Below, one piece after another: positions 28,501 to 38,520 of a stretch of DNA of 64,000 nt; the stretch's first letter is position 1, and every line of letters starts with the position of its first letter. The stretch lies in NCBI RefSeq assembly GCF_029227915.1, contig NC_079885.1:11605001-11669000 (forward strand). Direction: 5' to 3'. The stretch is from Hydractinia symbiolongicarpus. Taxonomy: Eukaryota > Cnidaria > Hydrozoa > Anthoathecata > Hydractiniidae. Under the pieces are notes generated by a model, which was not told the origin of the DNA, made no database searches, and worked only from the letters and a program-made list of their open reading frames with translations. A program made the position numbers and the translations under genes.

Positions 28501-28765
28501 ATAATGTTTTACCTGTTGATTTTCGCTCTTTATTACATTTCGGTCAAATTTATCCAAAAAAAGGACGACAACGCGACTTGTACCCCTGTGTGTGACCGCC
28601 CAGAAAGTCTTTATTTTCAAACTTTTTTTAGTGGTGCATTTGTTTAAATGTTATCCAGTCAAAATTTCAGAGCCAGGGGACTAACCAAACAATTTTAAAG
28701 GACCTTGTTCCCTATGTGCACACTGCCGTTTTCAAGGGACCCCAAAAAGGCCGGTATGAATAGGG
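25554..28765 (+). mobile_element. piggyBac-family DNA transposon, both ends present
   Basis: 16-bp terminal inverted repeats, CCCTATTCATACCGGC at the left end and its inverse at 28750-28765. The right target site is TTAA (28766-28769) and the left is TGAA (25550-25553), a one-base decay of TTAA. TTAA target sites with CCC...GGG ends are diagnostic of piggyBac. The element is 3.2 kb with a dead transposase in the middle and about 900 bp of non-coding sequence on the right. It may still be mobilised in trans if its ends work. Confidence 0.9.
25951..27863 (+). pseudogene. piggyBac transposase (DDE_Tnp_1_7), inactivated
   Basis: An N-terminal acidic stretch starts at ATG 25951 (MASKRQRISAENAF) and stops at 26091. 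An acidic continuation follows at 26190-26320, then a 301-codon frame at 26282-27187. The first catalytic Asp lies in PGDYLSLDETFYAMR (about 27000-27020). The second is in DRLYTLMSLSL (27186-27218, next frame). RKGIPPAIK and NVLLLSTFP follow, and the third Asp is in GTGIIDQRMG (about 27505-27530). FHTCKPKSRK and MARVNSATIHALNQ close it, the family's RVNA helix. All three aspartates survive, but at least three frameshifts and two stops prevent a product. A C-terminal Cys-rich motif may be remnant at 27880-27980 (CRSHCQSC-like). Confidence 0.85.
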
Positions 28766-28769
28766 TTAA

Positions 28770-29292
28770 AATATAAAAATAATAAGCTTAACGGAAGAGA
28801 GCAAGTACGACTTTAAAACTTTCGTTACCGTGAGATTTAGCAACTCTCTAACTCTCCCCTGCGGCAACTCTCTAACTACCCCACTCTACGACTCGATATT
28901 TACCTATTCTCATGCAAAAACAAATTTTAGAAGATATCGTTCACTCAATATACTTCGAGATTTCGCTTAAAGAAACTTTAGAAAGTACAATGACTTGAAT
29001 AAAAAAGAATAAATATAAACTTAACAAAATAAAAACAGTGAAAAGAAAATAGGCAACCGCTTTTATATATATAGCCTATAGTCATGTGCATTTATAGTAT
29101 TTCTGAATTCACTGTTGCATTTGTTTTCGACATGATAGAACAGAGACAAAATTAATGACTTGTGGCTTAGTTTTGTATCATGGTTTCCTCTTCCTACCTC
29201 AGTGATGTGAAACGAGCAGAATAAGTATTACAAAGCAAAACCAGTGCAGAAGGGAGGCCAACAGAAAGGAGAAAGCGTCAGATTTTTTCTTA
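28770..29292. other. Spacer between piggyBac and Helitron array
   Basis: Contains a short repeated motif (gcaactctctaact, twice near 28830-28880). Nothing else supported. Confidence 0.5.
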
Positions 29293-29966
29293 CTAGTCGA
29301 TAAGGCCCGTGGAGAAATCCACTTAGGCAGAAGGACAATGGAAAAATAATTTGTTTTAAATTTTTTGCTGACGTCAGCAGTCCAGCACAAAAATTTTTGG
29401 CGAAATTTAGTTTATTCGTTGCCTGTACTGTGCAGAGGTTAAAACGCTGATCAAGAAAATGTATATAATCATGTGCTTTTGATGAGCGGTTAATGAGATA
29501 CAAGGGTTTCAAAATATTTTGCTGACGTCAGCAATGGCCAGTCAAACTTCCCAAAAAAATTTTTTAGAAATTTGTATACCTGCTGCCTTCATCGTATAGA
29601 TCTTGAAACGCTGAGCAAGAAAAAGTATAGGATCATGTACTTTTGACAAACGGTTGCAGAGATATTAGGGTTTGAAGGTTTTTTATGACGTCATCAACCC
29701 GTCCATTCCGAAACGGATTCGATGACCTAGGTTAGGAAAACTTACCCAAAGTGGTCCCATGTGGTCCTTAGTTACCTACGTTTTAGGTGCATTGCAATGG
29801 CTTCATTAATTTAATATAAGATGATGTTGTGAAGTAGTATTATTGACGTCGCGTCGTAGCGTCAGAAAATTTAACATATTAGACATGCATTTTTCGGCAG
29901 CATTAAAGGAAAGTGAAGACATCCACTTTGCCTGTCACAGAGACACGGAACTGGCGTATTATTATA
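29293..29966 (-). mobile_element. Non-autonomous Helitron, copy 4 (minus)
   Basis: Reverse-strand copy of the 12982-14991 family. The minus-strand 3' end is hairpin GTGGATTTCTCCAC then CTAG at 29293-29296, followed by T on that strand. The 5' end lacks TCTA and starts at TATAATAATACGCC right after the CTAG of copy 5, so the junction lost four bases. Confidence 0.8.
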
Positions 29967-30694
29967 CTAGTCAATAAAGACCCGTGGAAAAATCCACTTA
30001 GGCAATAGGACATTGAAAAAGTTGGTTTGCTGACGTCAGCAATGCAAATCCAAAAAAATTGGCGAAATTTAGTTTATTCGTTGCCTGTAACGTGTAGAGG
30101 TTGAAACGCTGATCAAAATAATATATAGGATCATATCTTTTCTACGAACGACAAAGGACATAAAAGGGTTTAAAAATTTTGCTGACGTCAGCAATGGCCC
30201 TGTAAAACGCAAAAAAACATTTTCAGAAATTTATATCCCAGTTACCTTCATCGTATAGACCTTGAAGTGATGATCAAGAAAATGTATAGGATCATGTACT
30301 TTTGACAAACGGTTGGAGAGATATTGGGGTTTAAAGGTTTTTTGATGACGTCGACAACCTGTTCATTCCGAAACGAATTCGGGGACCCAGGTTTGGGAAA
30401 CTTACCCAAATTGGTCCTAGGTGGTTCCTAGTTACCCACGCGGTGAATAATCATTGACGTCACCACCTCGTTTCCAAGTTATTTGGCCTCGAAGTTTTAA
30501 GTGCACATTACTTTAATATAGGATATTGACGTTAAAGTAGTGTTATTGACGTCGCGCCGTAACGTCAGAAAATTTAACATATTAGACATGCATTTTTCGG
30601 TTACTTCAAAGAAAATTTCGGTAAGATCAAAGGAAAATGAACATATCCACTTTGCCTGTTACAGACACACAGAACTGGCGTATTATTATATAGA
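29967..30694 (-). mobile_element. Non-autonomous Helitron, copy 5 (minus)
   Basis: Complete ends: 5' TCTATATAATAATACGCCAG at 30694 preceded by A, and 3' hairpin plus CTAG at 29967-29970. With copy 4 it forms a second head-to-tail array, inserted between A and T. Internal gacgtca pairs and the aatatctctgcaaccg-type subrepeat match the other array. Confidence 0.85.
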
Positions 30695-30916
30695 TAGTGC
30701 CAAAAATTTTAACACGTAAAATATAGAATGGCATATTAGTCACAAATAATCAGAAGCAATAATACTGTAAAAAGTAGGTACAAGCTACTATCAGACAATC
30801 CAACTTAAGTATATTACTGAAGACAAGGGAACAATATTAGAAATATAAGAAAACTATATTTTTTAAGATATACTAAATAGTCTTTGAACAAAACTTTGAA
30901 GGCTGCGTGCATAAAA

Positions 30917-31783
30917 TTAACCAAGATCGTCTGTGACCCATTTCCTCAACCTTGTTGACAGCAGAACGTATAAGAAGGCGTCAAATGTAAACCCAATGCC
31001 ATATAATATCCGACATAACATCATCACAGTTGTCGTCATAGTTGCATTGGCGTGATACATACAAAATATAACTAGATCTGGAATTTCTATAAATATGAAA
31101 AAGCTTACAATGAGAAGGGTTGGTAGTTTTAAATGTTTATTAATTCCCTTGTTAAAATTTTTTTTCTTATTAAGTGATTGATCAATTTTCATTATGTCTT
31201 TTGTTAATTGAACAACACCAAGAGACACAGTTCTCCTGCTTCTTCGCAATCTCTTTCCAATGAATGAATAAGTAAAAAGCGCGATTACCACAAAAACAAA
31301 ATCAGCAATGGAAAAGACATATAAAAAACAAATCTTTTCAATTCGAAGATACCCAGTTCTTGGATAGAGCAGAATGTTTACAAAGAGATAAATCAAGAGA
31401 ACATTTGCTACGCTCCAAATAATTGCCATTGTATACTTTAAATGTTTTACAGACCAATACAAAGGATATTTTATGTTTAGATATATTTCTGCAAATCGAT
31501 CAAGTGTTAGCAGATACATAGTCATATAGTATGGAAAACTAACCGCAATGTTTACAATGCCGCTAAGGTGATAGGTAAAATTTGTTTTCCCATATAACGA
31601 AACCGTTAAAGTACGCAAGGAACCACTTATCGTTACAAATATTTCAGATAAACATAAATTAATAATTAAATATTTCTGATTTTCGCCAATGTTAGCACAT
31701 CTCGTGCACAGTAGGTAAATACCAACACAGTGCAGCAAAAATGGAAGTGTATACGTTATAACTGTTACTATCCATAAATACAT
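30917..31783 (-). CDS. Class A-like G-protein-coupled receptor, 288 aa, intronless
   Basis: Seven hydrophobic segments: residues 3-27, 37-60, 73-95, 116-139, 151-174, 219-243 and 251-276. The DRY box is DRF (95-97) in LLTLDRFAEIYLNIKYPLYW, and the TM7 NPxxY is replaced by DAFLY (268-272). The third intracellular loop (about 177-218) is long and strongly basic. The N-terminus is almost absent and has no signal peptide. It is related in layout and motifs to the receptor gene at 36857-37861, so the two are probably tandem paralogues of an invertebrate orphan rhodopsin-like group. Ligand unknown. A single exon is common for such receptors. Confidence 0.8.
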   Translation of the reverse strand: MYLWIVTVITYTLPFLLHCVGIYLLCTRCANIGENQKYLIINLCLSEIFVTISGSLRTLTVSLYGKTNFTYHLSGIVNIAVSFPYYMTMYLLTLDRFAEIYLNIKYPLYWSVKHLKYTMAIIWSVANVLLIYLFVNILLYPRTGYLRIEKICFLYVFSIADFVFVVIALFTYSFIGKRLRRSRRTVSLGVVQLTKDIMKIDQSLNKKKNFNKGINKHLKLPTLLIVSFFIFIEIPDLVIFCMYHANATMTTTVMMLCRILYGIGFTFDAFLYVLLSTRLRKWVTDDLG

Positions 31784-33054
31784 TCTCCATGTAGTTTTCT
31801 ACCGACGAATTATTTGCTGTCTTTTGCAAATTTCAAATTCTAGAATGTGTTTGCTACATGCATTTCTATTTTATCTTTAAGATGTTATTTGCAAAATAAC
31901 AAAACCATTATATTTCACTATAACTTTTAATTTTTCTCATTTAATTTGTTGATTTCTCTTTTTGTTTAATCTGATTGAAATTTCACTACTATTCTATTTT
32001 ATTTTTTTTAATTTTTTTTCTTTACTGAGGAAAAGTAACAAAAAATGTTTATTATTTATTACGCAGATAAAACAGCAGATGTTAAGAAGAAATGGGAGCT
32101 CGGTGGTGTTGAATTTGTACATTATCAAAACATCGTTCTCGTGTTGATGTTTTCGCCACAAATAAATGGAATTTACTTTCATAATCCTGCACTGTCACGG
32201 CTGCTACCATTTCAGGTACCACATTTCACCCAAACAAGAATTCTAAAACTTAAAAAAAAATGCCCATATGGTGCGTCGCTCGTTTTAAGAAAAAAAAAAT
32301 GGTGGGCAAAAGCTGCCTAACATTTTCGCAACAAATTTCTTAAGACGGATATCAACCAAATCTCGATGTTTTTGTACAAAAAAAGTCGATAGCCCGTTGA
32401 TAAATCTACAAGTTCGCCCGTCGTATTTCTTGTTGTCGTTGCACGACTTTTTTCTTGAGCGGAGACAGACGGAATACAGCCAATGTTATGAAGACTAGCT
32501 TGAAGACCCGCGACCAAACCCAGGTTAAACCCCAACTAAGTGTTGAACACCAGGTTGAGCGCTTAAGTGCTGGATAACCCGAGGAAACTAAGTAAAGCAC
32601 CCGCGGTATTGGAGCATTTTGTGCATAATATACTTTTGAAGAAATAACTTTCCCACCAAAAACAGTCAGTTGTTATTTAAGTTCTCATAAAATTATGACA
32701 CTGTGCTGAGTGCTTAGTACAGGAAACCGTGTGGCCATGCGTAGGTTTCTAAAACGACTTTATTGCAACTTGAAATTAGATAAAAACCACAGAAAGAATT
32801 CCATCGTTACCCTGTCCAGCTAAAATAATCACTCAGCAATTTAACTTTATTTAAAGTGCTAGCTACAGATTGTCGCTACTCCAAAAAAAAATTAAATAAT
32901 GTTGGTTAGGATAAAAAGATCTCGCATAGAACCGAAGAAGAACGTTAAAGAAATAGCAATAAAAAAAGCTGCTAGTTATCTAACTTTGGGATGCAAAACC
33001 TTAAAATTGGTTTAAGACTTATATATGGATAGAAAACGTGTCAATATATTTATC
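31784..33054. other. No recognisable gene
   Basis: ORFs of 60-90 codons on both strands at 31960-32600 have no domain. Reverse-strand sequence at 32450-32620 (ctcgggttatccagcactta...) looks repeat-like but has no identifiable ends. Confidence 0.4.
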
Positions 33055-33058
33055 TTAA

Positions 33059-33720
33059 CCCTATTCGGTCCGGGGTTTTTCAAACATATTATGATTGGGG
33101 TAGGGGGGGATTACGCCCCCCTCAGTAACTTTTCATATGCGTGACCAAATTGAATCAAACGTGGTTCACCTATATTACGTCACAAAAAGAACAAAATGGC
33201 AGCAATTGATGCAATAAGCAGTTTTTCTGTCACGTTATCAAAAGCTTAAAACTTATTTAAAATACCACTGTCTGCTTAGATTTCAATTACTTTAGTTCTG
33301 GAGCCAGTTTTTACATTCTGATTGAAATTTTTGGAATTCGCATGAAAGTTGCCAAAAATTGTCCCGAAATCCGAAAAAATGTGGGAATCGGATTAATCAC
33401 ATGTCGACAACATGCAAAAGGCTTTTACTTGATGAAACAGAGTTGTGTTGTAAGTTTTAAGTTCTAAGTATAATCCTAACAGGAGTTATTATATTTTCCA
33501 GATTATAAGGATTTCGTAGGGATTTTTAGGCGTAGTTTTGAGTAATAGCCATTACCAAAGCCTCTCAGTGGTATGGGATCTAAAATCGGTATGCAGGTGT
33601 CTACTAGACAAATATGGATTCTCAGTAAAAATCTTAGACATACAAGATCGTTCGCTTAAAAAAGTTATTCAGAAAAACCGTCAGGTGGTGGAATCCACAC
33701 ACCCCCCCCCCCCCCCCCCC
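33059..33720 (-). mobile_element. piggyBac-type MITE, one end degraded
   Basis: Left end TTAA (33055-33058) then CCCTATTCGGTCCGGGG. The next 130 bases match the reverse complement of the right end of the intact MITE at 60860-61083 (gttttt-aaacata, gattacgcccccctcagtaacttttcata). The other end is marked by agttattcagaaaaaccgtcagg and a 19-base C run (33702-33720), after which the expected GGACCGAATAGGG end is missing. It is longer than the 224-bp copy because of about 330 bp of extra middle sequence. Confidence 0.7.
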
Positions 33721-34989
33721 TAATTACTAGCCAAAAATCTCGGTCGGCTCTTTGGAAATTATACAAAAGTCTCAACAACCATATCGACTTATTTGCAACA
33801 GGTTTGGCTGACAAACACATGCATGGAGACCAAACATTCGGTTGTATTATTAAAGATTAATTCAAGCGATTCAGAGACGGTTACATATTTTTCTACAAAC
33901 GTCCGGGTGTCTTCACATATCGCCGACTGATGGAGATTAAAAACATCACAATATCGGATGTTTTGTGTGACAACATAACAAACATCATCTCCATCAAAAA
34001 ATATGCATTTGAAGCTTTTAAATATGAATTATTGTCGAGTTGAATGCAGTCACATACTTAAATTAACCTGGGAGCATGGGCTCAACATCCAAATAAGCTA
34101 ATCAAGACAACAAAATGCATAAAGTGACGGTTTAATATTTATTCTTTTTTCATTTTTATGCAAATAGAATTAGTGATAATACGCGTACATGTAATTATAA
34201 AGTTTTGTACTTTTTATTGAAATTTAGCTTAAAAAGGAGTACTGGGGTATTTTTTAATTACATTTTCTGAAAAAATTATAAAAAGGATATATAAACAAAA
34301 CTAGAAAATTACTGCTCAGTTTGGGAACAATGAAAACACATTTTAATGTATCTTTTATACGATCCAAAACAGATATGCTTTATTCAAAACTTCTAAAAGC
34401 CTTTAAGAGGTGTTCAACAGGTTTCTTAAACGAAGTTTAAAAAGTTTTTATATTAATTCTTTCTACTCGGATTAAAAATCATACATTTAGAATTACCAAC
34501 ATTACATTTTCGATATGTATAAATTTTAGTTTTACAGAAAAATACTGTTTTAATTATTTTATGTACGATGGCACCGAAGGGTCAAACTTCTATACAAAAC
34601 ACTAAAACTTTTAAAAAACTTTATTTTTCATACAAAGAGTTTAGCCTTCTGTACAAAAATTATAAGCATTTATAAATAAATAAAAATGCGAAAAAAATTG
34701 AAAAAAAAATTCGGAATTTCTATAACTTTTTTGAAAAGTTTTACGTCAAGCAGTTATTAGTACGGGCACCGTTTTAAACGAAATGTTCAGAGGTCAAATA
34801 GAATTTTGCACTATGTTATGATCTTATGTTTTCGTTTGTTTGGGAAAATTTCAGACGAACTGCCGATATCCTCTTTCTTGAAGTGCTTGTCATAACGATG
34901 AAAGTGAAGTGGTAAAAAAGTCATTGTTGGCAATGACATTAAGAATGTTATTAAGGTGACAGTGACCTTTTTAAAGATACCATTTTTTT
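33721..34989. other. No recognisable gene
   Basis: AT-rich spacer with long A/T runs and no supported feature. Confidence 0.5.
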
Positions 34990-35290
34990 TTTACATAATT
35001 ATTTGCGAAAGGTTTATTTTTCTCACTTTTAACGCACTTCTCACGATTTTATAACTATAATACTAATCTTTCACCAAAAATATTCAGCCTCAACCATTCC
35101 TCTTTAAATTAAAAAAATACTTAAATATAAGTCGGTAATTAGTTAGTTCTGCTGAATATGGCTTTGCGAACTTGTACAGAAAGAAATGACGTAATTATTA
35201 AAGAGAAATGTTTATGACAACAAAGATGGCGAAGAAAGTAAAAAGTAACTCCGATCTTCAGAGCGCCTCACCCCAAGAGCTCTATCTTTT
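34990..35290. repeat. Dispersed repeat, copy B
   Basis: Inverted partner of 20648-20930 at about 80 percent identity by eye, including ataattattaaag, aatgacgtaatt and aagatggcg. Non-coding. Confidence 0.7.
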
Positions 35291-36856
35291 GATAGCATGA
35301 TTGTTTCTTCGTTTCAATGTTTCAATTTTAACACGAGCTGTGTAAGTCAGACAGCTTTAAAATAGTCTGTGGAATTTTCTTGTTTCTAAATATTTATTTT
35401 TTTGACTGGGGCTAGATGCAGCATGATATTGTAATGTGATTTTTTTTTAAAACAAACAAAAGGCTATTTTGAGAAAAATATATATAAAAAGAATTTTTCC
35501 ACACACCTTTCTGATACGAATAACACAAGGTTTGTTCTAAAACAGGAGTCGATGTAAAATCATAAGTTTGTAATAAGTTATAGCTCGTGAAAGCTACTTA
35601 CTTTCTTCTTTATTGCATATTTGCTGACTCAACAATTTAAAAAATTAAACAAAACTGTTTCTATGTGCCTGAAGTCCAATATTTTCAGGAAATAATAAGG
35701 AAGTTCGTATTGATAACACATTGACACACTTTTATTATTATAAAAATACCACGACAAGAACTTATACAGAAGAGCCACAAAGTAGCAGTTTGTTAGGAAG
35801 TCGCTTTCTCAGAGCTAAAAAATAAGACAGAATTTTCCTACGTGGAAAAAAATGTTAAGTTTTTAGAAAACTTGGAACCAACCATAAAGAAAGTTGTGCC
35901 TTTGCTCAAGAATGTTACACAAGAATACCCTCCCTAGAATATTACCAATTCTATCCTGCAAATACCCCTGACTAATTGCCGCACGCAAAAGTTTCCGCGC
36001 AACAGAAGACAATCTTTGAAATAGAAATTCATTTAGCGAAAGAAAATAGTTGTTGAAACAAAAAAAGTTTTTTTTTGACAAATTTAATACCCTTTTCAAC
36101 AATTTTGTTATGCTGTGTAAAATCCAGTACAACCACCAATAACACCTGGATACGAAGTGTATTTTATATATTTATCACAACTCATAGAAATCCTTATAAT
36201 GTGTTAATTGAATCGGCTAAAATTCTAGGACCTGTCCTAGTTCGGAGTTAGCTTGGTGGCTATTGTCCAGGTTGGTTTTTCTAAGTTTTAAATTTTGCGA
36301 GAGGCAACTAACCGGGAATTAGCGGAGGCAATTATCCAGTGGCGAATTGTCCTGGAACCCACGATAACTAATTTTAAAAAGTTTGCCAGATAATTGGTAA
36401 AACCAGGACTATTTTCTAAAGATTTTGTTGCATAAAAGCCATACTTTGATTGAAAGAAAATATCCCATTTTATTCATTTCTGACGATAAGCAAAAATGAA
36501 AAAAGACATATATATATAGAACAGAATTTCTATGTGCAGAATTTCTTTTAAGCTTTGTACACAACGTTTATTTTTCTTCAAACTCTTTGACACAATCTCT
36601 CTGTCCTTCTTGCTGGTTGCTGATTGGTGGATGCTGGTTATTGAATGTCTACCATCAAAAATAGATTTCAGATTAACTATATACCTTGGTAGCACAGTTG
36701 TGTCCTTTGAAACGTTCTGTAGAGAGCCATTGTTAAAATGGTTGTTGTTGTTTTTAAATTTTGTGCATGTTTTTATGAATCTCCATCTATGTTATTTCTT
36801 CACATTTATAGCTACCATTATGGTTGCTACAAAGTTGAAAGTTATAAGTGAAAATA
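35291..36856. other. No recognisable gene
   Basis: An 89-codon minus ORF at 35863-36132 has no domain, and neighbouring frames there show no clear retroelement motif. The 36532-36894 plus ORF is antisense to the next receptor gene. Confidence 0.4.
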
Positions 36857-37861
36857 TCATCCAGAGCTATCATTTTTGTTTTCTTTACTTTTAAATAGTT
36901 TTTGCAGGACGTTTCGACCAGGTTTAGTTGAAAGAAATATGTATATTATTGCATCTGACGAGAAACCAATATAAGTCATATATGCCCCAAATGCTTTTAG
37001 TGTTGACTGTCCCTGTTTAATAATTTTTCTGCCCACCAACATCCACAACATGTCGGGCAGAGCAAAACACAAAATATAGGTTGAAATGATTAAAGTGGGG
37101 AGCAAGAATTTTTGGCTTTTTTCGCGTAACAACGAGTTTTTCTTACAGCTAGTATGCACTTTCTTCTGTGAAATATTAATGATACTATCCTTATTATTAT
37201 TATTCATTTGATTTTCATTGCTGCTTGCATTCACATTTTCTTTTCTCGCGGATACACGTAAGTTCAATCGATTCTTTTTTAAATTTTTTAGCATCTTTAA
37301 TACAATATAACCATACGTAAAAAAGGCGGTGATTATAAATGTCACATGTAGTACTTGAAAGTTTTTACTGTAATAGGCATCAATAATACTCACACGGTTA
37401 TCTATCACTTCAAAATATATGTTTGCTATGATCATGTTTAGTATTGATATTATCCAGAACGTTGCCATTAACCGTTTCGTCCGGATAGTAGACCAATATA
37501 AAGCAAATCGAATATTCAAATATACTTCAGTAAATCTACTGATCGTTAAAGCAATCATGATCAACCAATATGTTAAAAACAAGCTAATGTACAGGATCAT
37601 TACTCTAGTGGAATGTGTGCTTTGATTATTGTATACTCCTTCAATACATAAATATATTATCCCTACACTACACAGTAATATTTCTGAGAAGCTTAAGTTT
37701 AAAAGAAAAATCTTCTGACTTTTGTTGATGTTTGTACTTTTTGTGTAAAGCAAGAAACAACCAAAGCAATGTAAAGTTAATGGAATAATTGAGACAATAA
37801 TGTTACCATAAATAAACATGTTTGCAAGTTGACAACTAACTTTTACTTCGTTTTCTCTCAC
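36857..37861 (-). CDS. Class A-like G-protein-coupled receptor, 334 aa, intronless
   Basis: Hydrophobic segments: residues 17-40, 51-73, 86-108, 129-150, 169-190, 250-274 and 288-310. The DRY position reads SRF (108-110) in ALTISRFTEVYLNIRFALYW, so the acidic residue is lost, and NPxxY reads SDAIIY (302-306 region). The third intracellular loop (about 193-248) is long, Asn/Lys/Ser-rich and low complexity. The C-tail is short and basic. Shared features with the 30917-31783 receptor (E/AEVYLNI, the YW after TM3, the FPD/LPD in TM6) indicate paralogy about 5 kb apart on one strand. Ligand unknown. The loss of D/E at the DRY motif could mean altered G-protein coupling. Confidence 0.8.
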   Translation of the reverse strand: MRENEVKVSCQLANMFIYGNIIVSIIPLTLHCFGCFLLYTKSTNINKSQKIFLLNLSFSEILLCSVGIIYLCIEGVYNNQSTHSTRVMILYISLFLTYWLIMIALTISRFTEVYLNIRFALYWSTIRTKRLMATFWIISILNMIIANIYFEVIDNRVSIIDAYYSKNFQVLHVTFIITAFFTYGYIVLKMLKNLKKNRLNLRVSARKENVNASSNENQMNNNNKDSIINISQKKVHTSCKKNSLLREKSQKFLLPTLIISTYILCFALPDMLWMLVGRKIIKQGQSTLKAFGAYMTYIGFSSDAIIYIFLSTKPGRNVLQKLFKSKENKNDSSG

Positions 37862-38487
37862 TATTTAACTATGATATTTTTTTCTTCTATTTTGTAGAAA
37901 GTTGCATTGTACCTCTAGGCTCTGTGAATTGATATATGCAACATGGTCCAGAATGCTAAACAATATGATATTCGCAGGTGTTTTTTTTAAAAAAGAATTT
38001 AGAATGCTGTTTGATGTTTTTTATTATTTTAGAGAAATTAAATACAAGAAATAAGAACAAAAGATATTTTTAATCTACATTCACCAATGTCTTTTTTGGA
38101 TGCTTCTCCATTACATAAATTTATCAACTATTTTTAGTTGTTAAATTTTAAAATAAACCTTTTTATTTCTGGTAAAAGAAAAGGAATCAAATGTTAAATT
38201 GTACTTGTTAAGTTAACGATAGCAGCTTCTTGTGAGAGAGAAAGAACAGTATTAGGCTATCGAATTTATATAGGATGCGCTACTAAAAGCACATGCGTGT
38301 AATTTGCGCGCTTGCTTGCAGTGAAAAAGTCGAAAGAAAATCTTCGAACTCAGACACATTGCTTGATGAACTTTTTAACCAATACTTTGCGCTGTTAAAC
38401 AATGACAAAGGTCTTGGAAGACCTGCGGATTAAAATACAGTTTCTGTCCCGCCGGTTTCTGTTTTAGGAAGATTGCACTTCTAAGCA

Positions 38488-38520
38488 GGGAGAAATGGCT
38501 ACCTAAGTACCATTTCTCCC
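38488..38520. repeat. Hairpin at the 3' end of the RTX/LamG gene
   Basis: 11-bp arms GGGAGAAATGG / CCATTTCTCCC with an 11-base loop. The proposed TAG stop (38499-38501) is the loop edge. It would form in the mRNA just at the end of translation. Role unknown. Confidence 0.7.

Noticed and set aside
36532-36894. 120-codon plus ORF
   Set aside because: Antisense shadow of the 36857-37861 receptor gene and its flank.
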